A stretch of DNA of 64,000 nucleotides from Streptomyces spororaveus. GTDB taxonomy: Bacteria; Actinomycetota; Actinomycetes; Streptomycetales; Streptomycetaceae. Under the pieces are notes generated by a model. That model worked only from the letters and a program-made list of their open reading frames with translations. It did not search any database and was not told where the DNA came from. Positions 18,092 to 27,151 of the stretch are shown one piece after another (within the stretch, counting starts at the first letter, position 1; every line of letters begins with the position of its first letter). The stretch lies in the NCBI RefSeq assembly GCF_016755875.1, contig NZ_BNED01000005.1, positions 1 through 64,000 on the forward strand. The letters run 5' to 3'. A program made the translations under genes and the position numbers.

Positions 18092-18190
18092 ATGACCGGC
18101 ACCTCCTCCGGCACCGGGCCGGCCACGGCCGTCGCCGCGGCCCGCACCGGAAGGCGCACGGTGGCCACGCTGCGCGACACCGGCCGTCCG
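18092..18190 (+). pseudogene. Short-chain dehydrogenase N-terminal scrap
   Basis: Reads MTGTSSGTGPATAVAAARTG, then RRTVATLRDTGR, the NAD(P)-binding glycine motif (TGxxxGxG, here with Pro following) of an SDR enzyme. The similarity ends after about 35 residues. It is a remnant in the gap between the STAND partner gene and the epoxide hydrolase gene; nothing else is seen in 17914-18253. Confidence 0.5.
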
Positions 18191-18253
18191 CCGACAGAAC
18201 GCCACCTGGGGCGCGCCCGGTGCGGCGCTGCCGGGTGCGGCTCACGGAAGCGT

Positions 18254-19318
18254 TCAGAAGCCATCCGCAAGCCCCGTTTCGCCGCCCAGCTTGACCGCAC
18301 GGTGTACGTCGCCGGCGTAGGCCTCGGGCTGTTCCCAGGCTGCGAAGTGGCCGCCGACCTGGTGTTCCACATAGTCGCGCACGTTCAGGAACGCCTCGGC
18401 GTAGCTTCGCGGCTCCGGTTTGATGTCGCGCGGGAACACGGAGAGCACGGTCGGCGTGTCGATCCGGTCAGGGAGGGCGGCCGGTTCGACATAGGTGGTG
18501 AAGGAGGTGCCGATCGTTCCGGTGACCCAGTAGGCGGTGACCCAGGTGAGAAGCTCGTCCGGAGTGAAGGCCGACCCGTCGGACCAGGACTCCAGCTTCT
18601 CGATGATCCATGCCGCGAGGCCGGCGGGTGAGTCGCCGAGGGCGACGGCGAGCGTATTCGGCCGTGTCGACTGCTCCGCGATGTACCCGCCCTCGGTCCG
18701 GAACCACTGCGCTGACCGGTCGAGGTAGGCCGCCGCGTCGGGCGCGAGCTTCGCCGGGTCCGCCGTGAGCGCATGCTGCGGGGCAAGGTTCGTGAGGTGC
18801 AGGGCAGCCACCCGGTCCGGGTGTTGGGCCGCAAGGAGTTCCGCGACGGTGCCACCCACGTCTCCGCCGGACACCGTGTACCGCGCGTAGCCGAGCTCGT
18901 CCAGGGCGTCCGCGACGATCCCGGCGATCCGGTTGACCGACATGCCGGGAGCGGTGAGCGGGGCCGCGAACGGGAAGCCCGGCAGCGCGGGAACCACCAC
19001 GTGCATGTCCGCGAGCAAAGGCAGGACGCGCTCGAACCGCAACACCGAGTCCGGCCAGCCATGGAGCAGCACGACAACCGGGGCACCGGGGTCCGCGGAC
19101 CGCTGGTGGATCAGACGCAGGTCGGTGTCGCCTGCCCGGACCGTCACCCAAGGGAACGCTCCGATGCGGCGCTCGTGCTCTCCCCAGTCGTATCCGTTCG
19201 CCCAGTGTTCGAGCAGTTCGTCGAGGCGGGTACCGCTCATGCCGCGCGCCCCGTCGTCACTCCACGGGGTCGTGACACGCCGCGTCCACTGGAGTCGTTC
19301 CCGTATCCCATCGCTCAT
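18254..19318 (-). CDS. Epoxide hydrolase-like alpha/beta hydrolase
   Basis: An enzyme of 354 residues that would open epoxides with water. It has the N-terminal epoxide-hydrolase segment (LDELLEHWANGYDW, at about 35-50), the oxyanion motif LLHGWPDSV, the nucleophile Asp in SGGDVGGTV, where DW is more usual, and a late His in VGGHFAAWEQPE. The start ATG 19318 was chosen because the N-terminal family segment begins there. The start codon lies at the edge of the first operator and the gene is divergent from a TetR regulator, so it is probably the regulator's target. Confidence 0.8.
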   Translation of the reverse strand: MSDGIRERLQWTRRVTTPWSDDGARGMSGTRLDELLEHWANGYDWGEHERRIGAFPWVTVRAGDTDLRLIHQRSADPGAPVVVLLHGWPDSVLRFERVLPLLADMHVVVPALPGFPFAAPLTAPGMSVNRIAGIVADALDELGYARYTVSGGDVGGTVAELLAAQHPDRVAALHLTNLAPQHALTADPAKLAPDAAAYLDRSAQWFRTEGGYIAEQSTRPNTLAVALGDSPAGLAAWIIEKLESWSDGSAFTPDELLTWVTAYWVTGTIGTSFTTYVEPAALPDRIDTPTVLSVFPRDIKPEPRSYAEAFLNVRDYVEHQVGGHFAAWEQPEAYAGDVHRAVKLGGETGLADGF

Positions 19319-19356
19319 GTGTATGACCGTACACATGATGTGTATGCTCGTACACA
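19318..19356. promoter_or_regulatory. Two tandem palindromic operators
   Basis: TGTGTATGACCGTACACA (19318-19335) and TGTGTATGCTCGTACACA (19339-19356) are two copies of the perfect inverted repeat TGTGTA-N6-TACACA, centred 21 bases apart. They fill the whole space between the divergent hydrolase and TetR start codons. They most likely bind the TetR protein, and leave so little room that both genes may have very short or no leaders. Confidence 0.8.
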
Positions 19357-19916
19357 TGAATTCGCGCAATGCGGCCGCCACCAGGCAGCGGATCCTGGAG
19401 CACGCCCAACGCCTGTTCGCCCAGCACGGGTACGCGGCGATCACGGTCAAAGGCGTGGCCGACGCGGCCGGCGTGTCGCCCAACCTCATCACGCGCTACT
19501 TCGGCGGCAAGGACGGTCTTTTCCTGGCGGCGACCCAGGTGAAGATCCCGGTCTCGAACTCGTTCGACGGCGAGCTCTCCGCGCTGGGTTCACACCTCGC
19601 TGCGAACATCGTCCAGCGCTGGTTCGGTGCCCCCGGAGAGGATCCACTGCTCGTACTGCAACGCGCCTCCGGAGAACGCCCGCAGGCGGCGGAGGCACTG
19701 GCCGCCTTCCTCGACGCGAACTCGCTCGGCCCGCTGCACCGCTACCTCCGCGACAGCGGACTGGACGACGCGGACGCCCTCAGCCGAGCCGCGGCGATCG
19801 ACGCCTTCGTGCTCGGCGTCTCGACCCGCCGGCGGGTCCTGCGTTCCGAACTCGGCGACCCCGCCGAGCTCCAGGCCTGGCTGAGTGCCACCATCCAACG
19901 CCTCGCTGACGGGTGA
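19356..19916 (+). CDS. TetR-family repressor
   Basis: The N-terminal HTH domain reads TRQRILEHAQRLFAQHGYAA, then VKGVADAAGVSPNLITRYFGGKDGLF, a classic TetR fold. The C-terminal ligand-binding half (residues about 70-186) has no recognised subgroup. Start ATG 19356 overlaps the last base of the second operator, so the message is probably leaderless or nearly so and the repressor would block its own promoter. The divergent neighbour is the epoxide hydrolase. Confidence 0.85.
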   Translation: MNSRNAAATRQRILEHAQRLFAQHGYAAITVKGVADAAGVSPNLITRYFGGKDGLFLAATQVKIPVSNSFDGELSALGSHLAANIVQRWFGAPGEDPLLVLQRASGERPQAAEALAAFLDANSLGPLHRYLRDSGLDDADALSRAAAIDAFVLGVSTRRRVLRSELGDPAELQAWLSATIQRLADG

Positions 19917-20291
19917 TGCACGACAGGAAGAAGTACTGACCTCCGCTTCCGGTCGGCAACTGCGCTCCAGCCATCGGCATGTGCCCGACCACCGCGATCA
20001 CGGCACTGCCGGCACGTCGTCCGGCGGTCCCAGGGCTGCTACAGCGTGGGCGACGAGCGTGCGGATGCTCCACCACCTCGGCGGTGATCCGGATGCAGAA
20101 CCCCCGGTGAGGGTGCCGCGGCCCCGGACCGCTGGGGTCAGCTCTGCCTCGTACCGTCCGGGCCGAGATGACCACGGCTCGGCAGCAAACGCCATGAGTG
20201 CTGCCAGGGTTCACCCGAGGCCGGACTCGGATGCCGAAGCGGCGCCCGGAGCAAGTCGGCTCAGGACGACGGCGTTCTCGGACGCACCTTC
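19917..20291. other. Intergenic region, nothing supported
   Basis: 375 bases between the TetR gene and the HxlR gene, whose 3' ends face each other. Open frames here are short and have no ribosome site or family likeness. No strong hairpin was seen. Confidence 0.4.
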
Positions 20292-20681
20292 TCAGCTCTG
20301 ACCGCGTTGGTCGTACTCCCTTTGGTGCGCCCGAATCTCGTCCGCGTTGTCGACCGTCCAGTCGTACAAATAGCCGAACGGCTCCCGCAGGGATTCGCCC
20401 AGAGGTGTGAGGGAGTACTCGACCCCGACCGGCGAGGTCGGCAGGACGCGGCGCACGACCATCCCGTTGCGCTCCAGGCGGCGCAGAGTCTGGGTCAAGA
20501 CCCGTTGGGTCACGCCTTCGAGGCGGCGCTTGATTTCGTTGAACCGAGTGGGCTTGTCCAGGACGGCCATCACCATCATCGACCACTTGTCAGCGATCTG
20601 GTCGAGGATCGGGCGGCTGGGGCAGTCAGACCGGTAGACGGTGTCGATGCCGGCACCGACGCCGGTCTCGGAGGTGGCCAT
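20292..20681 (-). CDS. HxlR-family regulator
   Basis: A 129-residue winged-helix protein of the HxlR type. It has the usual early Cys (YRSDCPSRPILDQIADKWSMMV), the recognition region TRFNEIKRRLEGVTQRVLTQTLRRLERNGMV and the wing GVEYSLTPLGESL. HxlR proteins often sense oxidants, aldehydes or quinones through that Cys. It is divergent from the enoyl-CoA hydratase gene with 122 bases between starts; that gap has GCATC-N9-GATGC at 20759-20777, a possible site. Confidence 0.85.
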   Translation of the reverse strand: MATSETGVGAGIDTVYRSDCPSRPILDQIADKWSMMVMAVLDKPTRFNEIKRRLEGVTQRVLTQTLRRLERNGMVVRRVLPTSPVGVEYSLTPLGESLREPFGYLYDWTVDNADEIRAHQREYDQRGQS

Positions 20682-20803
20682 GTCGGTATCCTTCGCGATC
20701 CTTGCGATGCCGAAAGTGCGTTATTGACGCCGGTCCCCCATGATCGCACGCTGAGTATGCATCAGGAACCTAGATGCGTAACAGATACCGGTGGGAGATG
20801 TCC

Positions 20804-21637
20804 ATGAACGACGACGCCTACACGACCCTGCGGGTGAGTTACGAGGACGGCACCGCCCGCGTCACCCTCGACAACCCGCCCGTCAACGTCCTGGACGTCG
20901 CCATGATGGCCGACCTCCGGCACTTGCTGACCACGCTGAAGGACGACGACTCGGTTCGCTTGATCGTGTTCGACAGCGCTGACCCGGAGTTCTTCATAGC
21001 CCACGTCGACATGTCGCTCGTCGACGCGCCAGACGCCTTCGACGAGCTCGCGGCCGACCTTCCCGACGGCGTCAACGTCTTCCAGGCCCTGGGAGAGCTG
21101 CTCCGGCAGCAGCCCCAGGTGACCATCGTCAAACTTGCAGGAATGGCGCGCGGAGGAGGGGCGGAGTTCGTCACGGCCGCGGACATGGCATTCGCGGCGA
21201 TCGGACCCACCGGGATCGGTCACATCGAAGCTCTCATGGGCATCGTCCCCGGCGGAGGAGGCACCCAATACCTCGCCAACCGGATCGGCCGCAATCGCGC
21301 ACTGGAAGCGGTGCTGGGTGCCGACCTGTACGACGCCGAAACCGCGGAGCGCTACGGCTGGATCAACCGGGCCGTCCCTGCTGACGAACTCGACAGCTTC
21401 GTCGACCGCCTCGCCCGCAACATCACCGCCCTGCCCGAGGGTGTGATCGCGGCGGCCAAGCGCGCCATCGCCCCGGAGGACCTGGCCGAGGGTCTCCTGC
21501 GAGAACACGACGCCTGGGCGGGCCAGATCGTTCGCCCCGCAGCCGAGCATGTGATCCGTGGCGGACTGGCCCACGGCGCCCAGACCCCCCATGGCGAGCG
21601 CGATCTCGAGAACCTGCTCCGGGCACTGCCCGGATAG
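20804..21637 (+). CDS. Enoyl-CoA hydratase/isomerase family protein
   Basis: A crotonase-fold protein of 277 residues. It shows TLDNPPVNVLDVAMM near the start, the oxyanion-hole segment GMARGGGAEFVTAADM, and HIEALMGIVPGGGGTQYL with a Glu in the catalytic area. The family hydrates or rearranges acyl-CoA esters; the substrate cannot be told. ATG 20804 is preferred over ATG 20798 because GGTGGGAG lies 6 bases before it. It is divergent from the HxlR regulator, which probably controls it. Confidence 0.8.
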   Translation: MNDDAYTTLRVSYEDGTARVTLDNPPVNVLDVAMMADLRHLLTTLKDDDSVRLIVFDSADPEFFIAHVDMSLVDAPDAFDELAADLPDGVNVFQALGELLRQQPQVTIVKLAGMARGGGAEFVTAADMAFAAIGPTGIGHIEALMGIVPGGGGTQYLANRIGRNRALEAVLGADLYDAETAERYGWINRAVPADELDSFVDRLARNITALPEGVIAAAKRAIAPEDLAEGLLREHDAWAGQIVRPAAEHVIRGGLAHGAQTPHGERDLENLLRALPG

Positions 21638-21964
21638 AACCCGGACCAGAGCCCCCGCCGCGATGGTCAGGCCGGATCGCGGCGCACAGCCGGGTCGCCC
21701 CGAAGGGCATTCACCACGCTGCCCCGGCCGTCGAGGAACTCGGCGCCTGCTTGCGTTCGAGCAGGTACCGAAGAGCGCCGCGTCAGAGGTGTCGGCCGCC
21801 TGGGGTCGCAGGGCGGCACGCAGCAGCACCTGGTGGATGGGTGTCCATCGTTCGACTGGCATATGCACACTTCTGGGCGCACCGGCGCATGATCTGGATG
21901 CCTCTCGGTGAAGCTCGTGGCGTCTGGCAGTCGCCGTTGTCTCAGGGAAAGGCAGCACACGTCC
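21638..21964. other. Intergenic region, nothing supported
   Basis: 327 bases between two plus-strand genes. A minus-strand frame (PVERWTPIHQVLLRAALRPQ, from about 21860) looks faintly coding but has no ribosome site or family likeness. A promoter for the next gene is presumably here. Confidence 0.35.
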
Positions 21965-22852
21965 ATGTTGATCGTCCAGCTCGCCCTCGTGTCAGAGACT
22001 CGAACCAATCAGATCAGCCCCTCGCAGCTCACCCGGGTGGCCGCTGCCCTGCAGAAGCAGGCGACGCGCGATTTCGGGCCCATCTGGGACGTCAACGCAA
22101 CCGTGGACGCCTTCGATAAACTTGAGGACGTTCCCGTGGGGTACTGGCCGCTGATCGTGGTCGACGACGTCCCCGACGCGGCCGGGTTCCACACGGATGA
22201 AAACGGACAGCCGTTCTCCCTGATCGAGTTCGGCGCGAGCTGGTCGCTGACAGCGAGCCACGAGATGCTGGAGATGTGCGCCGACCCGTTCGGGAACCGT
22301 CTCGTGGCCGGCAAGTCTCCGCACCCGGACCAGGGCGTGGCGGAGTTCCTGGTGGAGGTCTCCGACCCCTCGGAGGCCGAGGAGTTCGGCTACACCATCA
22401 ACGGCATGCTCGTCTCGGATTTCTTCACGCCGAGATTCTATGACCCGGTCCCTGTCGAGGGTGCCCGCTACAGCTTCGGTGGTCACATCAAGAAGCCCAG
22501 ACAGGTGCTGCGCGGCGGGTATATCAGCTGGCGCGAACCGGTCTCGGACGAGTGGTGGCAACAGACGTGGTTCGAGGGTGACGAACCGACCTTCCGCAGA
22601 TTGGGGAAATTGACGGGCAGCAGCAGCCTCCGCGCGGCCATTGACGCCAAGACCAAAACGGTCAGCCGCCTCGCCGCCAGCGGTCCGGCCTCCAAGTCTT
22701 ACGGCACCGCGAAGGCACTCACGGCGCGGGCCAAGAAGTCCACCGGCGCCCGGGCCCAAGCGTGGCGTGTCCAGATCGAGAGCCTGAAGGCCGCGAACCC
22801 CGCCGCAAAGGCCTGGAAGGGGAAGGGAAAGGCGAAGGGGGCGGGGAAGTGA
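21965..22852 (+). CDS. Hypothetical protein with HExxE motif
   Basis: A 295-residue protein of unknown family. Residues 95-110 read SLTASHEMLEMCADPFGNRL: HEMLE followed by a conserved-looking ADP resembles the zinc site of some metallopeptidase-like proteins, though it is HExxE and not HExxH. A GGYISWREP block follows. The C-terminal 60 residues are Lys/Ala-rich and end in repeats of KGKGKAKG, a basic tail that could bind nucleic acid or polyanions. ATG 21965 is the likely start. A small acidic protein gene follows after 48 bases. Confidence 0.6.
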   Translation: MLIVQLALVSETRTNQISPSQLTRVAAALQKQATRDFGPIWDVNATVDAFDKLEDVPVGYWPLIVVDDVPDAAGFHTDENGQPFSLIEFGASWSLTASHEMLEMCADPFGNRLVAGKSPHPDQGVAEFLVEVSDPSEAEEFGYTINGMLVSDFFTPRFYDPVPVEGARYSFGGHIKKPRQVLRGGYISWREPVSDEWWQQTWFEGDEPTFRRLGKLTGSSSLRAAIDAKTKTVSRLAASGPASKSYGTAKALTARAKKSTGARAQAWRVQIESLKAANPAAKAWKGKGKAKGAGK

Positions 22853-22900
22853 GGGTGGCCCATACCGCACATGGCCGTCCCGGGCCGTCAGGGAGCAGTC

Positions 22901-23110
22901 GTGAGCGATGACGCTCGGCAGCGCAAGGATCGCGCGGACAAACTGCGTCAGAAGTTCCGCCGGCCCGAGCCCGGCTCGTCGGGTCCCGCCCAGGCGGACG
23001 AAGAGCCCTCGGAGGGGGAAAGCCTGAAGGAAGGCGTCGAGCGCCGCATGCGCGAGCTGGATGAAGCCGACCGCGAGGACCACCCACCGCCCTCGGACGA
23101 CGACAGCTGA
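22901..23110 (+). CDS. Small charged hypothetical protein, 69 aa
   Basis: GTG 22901 follows GGGAG with 5 bases spacing. The protein is extremely hydrophilic: a basic start (DDARQRKDRADKLRQKFRRP), a Pro/Gly/Glu linker, a helix (EGVERRMRELDEADRED) and an acidic end. It is probably disordered or partly helical. It is likely cotranscribed with the gene before it, whose tail is strongly basic, so the two might interact; this is a guess. Confidence 0.55.
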   Translation: MSDDARQRKDRADKLRQKFRRPEPGSSGPAQADEEPSEGESLKEGVERRMRELDEADREDHPPPSDDDS

Positions 23111-23215
23111 CTGAACAGGGTTCCTGCACTGCATGTCGCCGCGCACTCTTCCGCGCGATGCCCGCGTGAGTGAAATGCCCGGCCGGGCCGCGCAGGAGTG
23201 GCCGCCGGGAAACCC

Positions 23216-23244
23216 GGGCCGCCGCCCCCGCGGGGCGGCGGCCC
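23216..23244. terminator. Strong GC hairpin
   Basis: GGGCCGCCGCCCC (23216-23228) and GGGGCGGCGGCCC (23232-23244) form a perfect 13-base stem with a 3-base loop. There is no T run, as usual in Streptomyces. It lies about 105 bases after the stop at 23110 and may end that transcript. Confidence 0.5.
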
Positions 23245-23670
23245 GTGCGGTCCCGCGCCGTCAAGCCGGCCGACCCCACCCCCTGGAACGTGATCGCCTG
23301 TCAGGATGAGATCGAGGTCGGGGTCGCCGACTCGCCGGCTTTGTCCTCGAGTTCCGAAGGCAGATGTTCACGGCTTCGGGAGGCACCCTGCCGCCGGCCT
23401 CCGTCAACCGGGCGGAGGTGGGCCTTCCTCGACAGCTGCGGGCCTTTGCCGTCGACGAGTCCGTGGTCAAGGTGGAGCGCCCCGAGCGAAGCGAGGTGTG
23501 GGCGGCCACCAGAGATTCCCCGTGTACGGCCGGCCAGTTGGAATATGACTCGCGGTGATCGAAGCGGAGACTCTCGAACTCCGCGCATGCGAGTGTGTGT
23601 GCGCTCGGAAGGTGGTGGGGAGTCCGCTTCGACGCATCCAGCAACGGTCATGCGTCGTGCAGCGCCGCGG
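23245..23670. other. Region without a confident gene
   Basis: A plus-strand frame, MFTASGGTLPPASVNRAEVG from 23364 to about 23555, has some coding look and may be a remnant, but no family is recognised. Nothing else is seen. Confidence 0.3.
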
Positions 23671-24708
23671 TCAGGCGCCTTGCGGGTGGAGGTCGAGTGC
23701 GATGTACGGGGCGAGTGCGTGCAGGAAGTCCGGTGCGTCGAAGATCTCACCGGCGGAGGCGACGCCTGCGGACTTGGTGCGGCCGGTCAGGACGCGTTCG
23801 AGGGCCTCGGCGACCAGGGGCGCGGTGATGGCGTAGATGTCCTGGCCGCCGGCCGTCGCCCGGCGTTCGACTCCGCCGGAGCGTACGACGGCGTCGACGA
23901 GGAAGGTCTGGTCCGAGCGCCCGTCCCCATCGGCGGCGATCGGTGCCGGTGTGTGGGGGGCTGCGACGTCCCGGACCGCCTCAACGGTCATGTAGGTGGT
24001 CACGTCGGGGATGGACAGGTGCTGGGGAACGGTGACGACGTCCGCCATCGTGAACTCCCCGATCACGTCCCGGACCCCCATCGGTTCCGGGAAGGTCCAC
24101 TGGAGAGCGGGCGGGACGTCGGTGCGGCGCTCCCACTGCCCGCCGCTGTAGCGCAGGCGGACGTCCCCGCGCCGCTCGCGGGAGACGGCACCGGACAGGC
24201 GGGTGCCGGCGGTGGGGCGCCAGCTGCTGAGCGCGTAGGCGATGTGGGCCTCGTCTGCTGCGGTCCAGTCGCCCATCGCCGCAGTGGCCAGCAGGTCACC
24301 GAGGCCGCCGAAGAAGGCCATGGCCGGGACGATCACCGCGCCCGCTTCTCGGGCCCGGTCCCGGTAGTGGGCGAAGGTGTCGAGGTTGGCCTCGAGTTCG
24401 GCGGCCACGTCCAGGTACGGGATCTTCGCGCGGAGCGCGGCCTCGATCACGGGACCGGTGGTCGTCGCGAAGGGGCCCGCGCAGTTGATGACCGCCACCG
24501 TGCCCGCCAGGGCCCGGTCCAGCGACACCGCATCCTCGACCGTCGCCACCCGGGGCTCAAGGCCGTACTCGTCGGCCAGCTCCTGCAGCGCCTGGGCGTT
24601 GCGCCCGGAGGGCACCGGGACGTACCCGCGCGCGGCCAGCTCCGCGACCACGAACCGCCCGGTGTGACCGTACGCGCCGAACACCGCCACCAGCTGACCT
24701 GAACCCAT
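23671..24708 (-). CDS. Saccharopine dehydrogenase-like oxidoreductase
   Basis: A Rossmann-fold protein of 345 residues: VAVFGAYGHTGRFVVAELAARG is the NAD(P)-binding start, with VINCAGPFATTTGPVIEAAL and YLDVAAELEAN as in the saccharopine dehydrogenase/trans-acting enoyl reductase-like family. The reaction is unknown. ATG 24708 has AGGAG upstream with good spacing. It is divergent from a GlxA-type regulator 109 bases away, which may control it. Confidence 0.8.
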   Translation of the reverse strand: MGSGQLVAVFGAYGHTGRFVVAELAARGYVPVPSGRNAQALQELADEYGLEPRVATVEDAVSLDRALAGTVAVINCAGPFATTTGPVIEAALRAKIPYLDVAAELEANLDTFAHYRDRAREAGAVIVPAMAFFGGLGDLLATAAMGDWTAADEAHIAYALSSWRPTAGTRLSGAVSRERRGDVRLRYSGGQWERRTDVPPALQWTFPEPMGVRDVIGEFTMADVVTVPQHLSIPDVTTYMTVEAVRDVAAPHTPAPIAADGDGRSDQTFLVDAVVRSGGVERRATAGGQDIYAITAPLVAEALERVLTGRTKSAGVASAGEIFDAPDFLHALAPYIALDLHPQGA

Positions 24709-24817
24709 GAGACTGCTCCTGTGCACTCGAACCACCCCGCCGCGGTGTCGATCCGCCGCGGCCTGACACCCACATCCTGTCCTCGCGGCAGCACCCCGCA
24801 CGAGCGTCGGAAACGAC

Positions 24818-25807
24818 ATGACGCGTACAGTTTCGGACATGCCCTCTGTCGCGCTGGCCGTCACCGACGGCATGCTCCACTACGAACTGTCCGTGGCCCT
24901 CGAGGTTTTCGGCGCCGATCTGACCCACATCGTGGACCCCTGGTATGACTTCTCCGTCTGCGGAAGCGGTCCGGTACACGTCGACCGCTTCCGCCTGGAG
25001 CCCGACCACGGACTCGACCAGCTCGCGCACGCCGACACGGTGATCGTCCCCGGCTGGGCCGACACCGACCGCGAACCGCCCACCGACCTGGTCCAGGCGC
25101 TGCGTGCCGCCCACGAGGCCGGCGCCCGCGTGGCCTCTCTGTGCACGGGCGCCTTCATCCTGGGCGCAGCCGGACTGCTCGACGGCAGACGCGCCACCAC
25201 CCACTGGGCCCACACCCGGGAACTGGCCCGGCGCCACCCTGCGGCCACCGTCGACCCCGACGTCCTCTACGTCGACAACGGCGACGTCCTCACCTCCGCC
25301 GGCAAGGCCGCCGCCATGGACCTGTGCCTGCACCTGGTCCGCCTCGACCACGGCGCGGCCAACGCCAACAAGATCGCCCGCCGCCTGGTCATCCCACCCC
25401 ACCGCGACGGCGGCCAGGCCCAGTTCATCGCCACCCCCCTGCCCGAGCCCGGCAACCACCCCCTGGGCGAACTCTTCCCCTGGGCGCTGGAGCGACTGGA
25501 CCAACCGCTCACCGTGGAGGACCTGGCCCGCCGGGCCCGCATGAGCTCACGCCACCTCGCCCGCCACTTCAAACACCTCACCGGCACCACCCCACTGCAG
25601 TGGCTCCACACCCAGCGCATCCGCCACGCCCAGGAACTTCTGGAAACCACCAACGCCACCGTCGACACCATCGCCGCGGCTACCGGCATGGGCACCGCTA
25701 CCACCCTGCGCCGCCACTTCCACCGCAGCGTAGGCGTCCCACCCGACACGTATCGCCGCACCTTCCGCCCCCAAGAGCCAGTCCAAAGCGCACATCACGG
25801 AAGCTGA
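24818..25807 (+). CDS. GlxA-type AraC regulator with DJ-1/PfpI domain
   Basis: Residues about 1-190 are a DJ-1/PfpI-like amidotransferase fold, with the Cys elbow in VASLCTGAFILGAAGLLDGRR and TTHW after it. The C-terminal 95 residues are an AraC double HTH (TVEDLARRARMSSRHLARHF, then VDTIAAATGMGTATTLRRHF). Such regulators usually activate a neighbouring enzyme gene in response to a small ligand. ATG 24818 and ATG 24839 are both possible starts. The divergent oxidoreductase is the likely target. Confidence 0.85.
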   Translation: MTRTVSDMPSVALAVTDGMLHYELSVALEVFGADLTHIVDPWYDFSVCGSGPVHVDRFRLEPDHGLDQLAHADTVIVPGWADTDREPPTDLVQALRAAHEAGARVASLCTGAFILGAAGLLDGRRATTHWAHTRELARRHPAATVDPDVLYVDNGDVLTSAGKAAAMDLCLHLVRLDHGAANANKIARRLVIPPHRDGGQAQFIATPLPEPGNHPLGELFPWALERLDQPLTVEDLARRARMSSRHLARHFKHLTGTTPLQWLHTQRIRHAQELLETTNATVDTIAAATGMGTATTLRRHFHRSVGVPPDTYRRTFRPQEPVQSAHHGS

Positions 25808-25824
25808 CATTTCACGGTCGGTAG

Positions 25825-25867
25825 CCATCGGCGGCCAGTTGGCTCCCCACCTGCCGGCCGCCGATGG
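25825..25867. terminator. Bidirectional hairpin terminator
   Basis: CCATCGGCGGCC (25825-25836) pairs perfectly with GGCCGCCGATGG (25856-25867), loop 19 bases. It sits between two convergent genes ending at 25807 and 25936. Confidence 0.7.
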
Positions 25868-25935
25868 GGAATTTCAACCGGCCACTGTCAGCGAGGGCGA
25901 ACGACCTTGAGCCGGCGCGTTAACGCAGAGGCTGC

Positions 25936-26364
25936 TCACCTCAGGTGGGTGGCGATGAGTTCTTCCCAGGAACGGACGAAGGACGGGTAGTCGGCGGCGA
26001 ACTCGTCGAGGGCGTCGGCGGCTGCCGGGGTAAGGGGCGTCATGTCGTAGGTGACCGTCACCTCACTGCCGGCCTCGGTCGCTGCCAGGGCGACGGTGAC
26101 CGTCCCGGCACGGACGCTGGGGGTGATCCGGGCGTAGGAGACCGACCGCGGGAAGTCGCGGAAGGTCACCAGCCAGGTCGTCTCCTCCTCGGGAGAGGAG
26201 GTGAGCCAGACGGTTCCGGGCGCGGTGTCGTCGGGAGTGTCGACGGGGAAGACGGGGTCCCAGCCCGGTACCCAGTCGCGCTCGCCGCGGGCGGTGAAGA
26301 GCCGGAAGGCCTCTTCGGGCGGAAGCGGGACGGTCAGCGTGGCGCTCATGACACGACGGTCCAT
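25936..26364 (-). CDS. SRPBCC-fold protein
   Basis: A 142-residue protein with the START/Bet v1-like pattern: SATLTVPLPPEEAFRLFTARGERDWVPGWDPVF at the N-terminus, strands with EETTWLVTFRD and GSEVTVTYDMTPLT, and a long C-terminal helix. This fold binds hydrophobic ligands or acts in polyketide aromatisation; no specific role can be given. The ATG 26364 start has AGGAGGAG just upstream. It has no operon partner. Confidence 0.75.
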   Translation of the reverse strand: MDRRVMSATLTVPLPPEEAFRLFTARGERDWVPGWDPVFPVDTPDDTAPGTVWLTSSPEEETTWLVTFRDFPRSVSYARITPSVRAGTVTVALAATEAGSEVTVTYDMTPLTPAAADALDEFAADYPSFVRSWEELIATHLR

Positions 26365-27151
26365 TTCTCCTCCTCAGACGGGCGACCGCGGCTTGCGCCC
26401 AGCGCGCCGGCGCCGGGGCCGGGGCCGGGCACCGACTCCACGGCTTGGGCGAGCATCGGCTCCACCGGCGGCCGCAGGGTCATCGTAGGGGTCTGCCTTA
26501 CGCACTCATGCCGAGGTCAGGGCCTTGACGACCGCGCCGAAGGCGGCGGCCGCGCGGGTGAAGGCAGCGGGGTGGGTGGCACCGTCCAGGCGGGCGGGCT
26601 TGCCCGCTGCGACGGCGGCCGACAGGGTGACGACGACCACGAGTGCGAGGGTCGGGAGAACGACAGCGACGGTGCACGGCAAGCTCCCGGTACGTGATGG
26701 GGCGTTGACGTGGCCGAAGGTCGTGGCCGGGGTGTGCGCCGGGGCTCGCCGGGACGAAGAGAAACACCAGCGAACATTCATCCGGCCGGGCACGGCAGGA
26801 CCGTTCCCGGCTCCGATGTGCCCGGGGTGCGCGTGCTGCCCAGGTACGTACGCCGGCAGCACGACCGGGTGTTGGCCCAACCGGTACGGAGTGCCTCGGC
26901 CGGGCGCAGCCGGATCGTGGTGCTGGTGCTGGTGGGCGGTTCGTCGACGGGCTGGACACGGGCGTGCCGGCAGGCCGTGCAGCCCCGTACGGACCGGGAA
27001 TTTGGCGGCTGTGGCATCCCTTCGAATCGGGTACGTCCTCCACGCCCACGTCCAGGCGCAGGCGCTGGAAGCGGAGAGGGTGGCGGAAGATGGCACCGTG
27101 GTCGACGGCCCGGTCGGCGCTGACCTCGTCGATCTTCGCCAACTGAGGTGC
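26365..27151. other. Long region without a confident gene
   Basis: 787 bases upstream of the SRPBCC gene. Minus-strand pieces such as MAKIDEVSADRAVDHGAIFR (from a TTG at about 27142) and a hydrophobic TLALVVVVTLSAAVAAGKPA stretch (about 26640-26580) look like scraps of one or two lost genes, but they are in different frames and no family is recognised. The long open frames on both strands have shadow-like composition. Confidence 0.35.
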
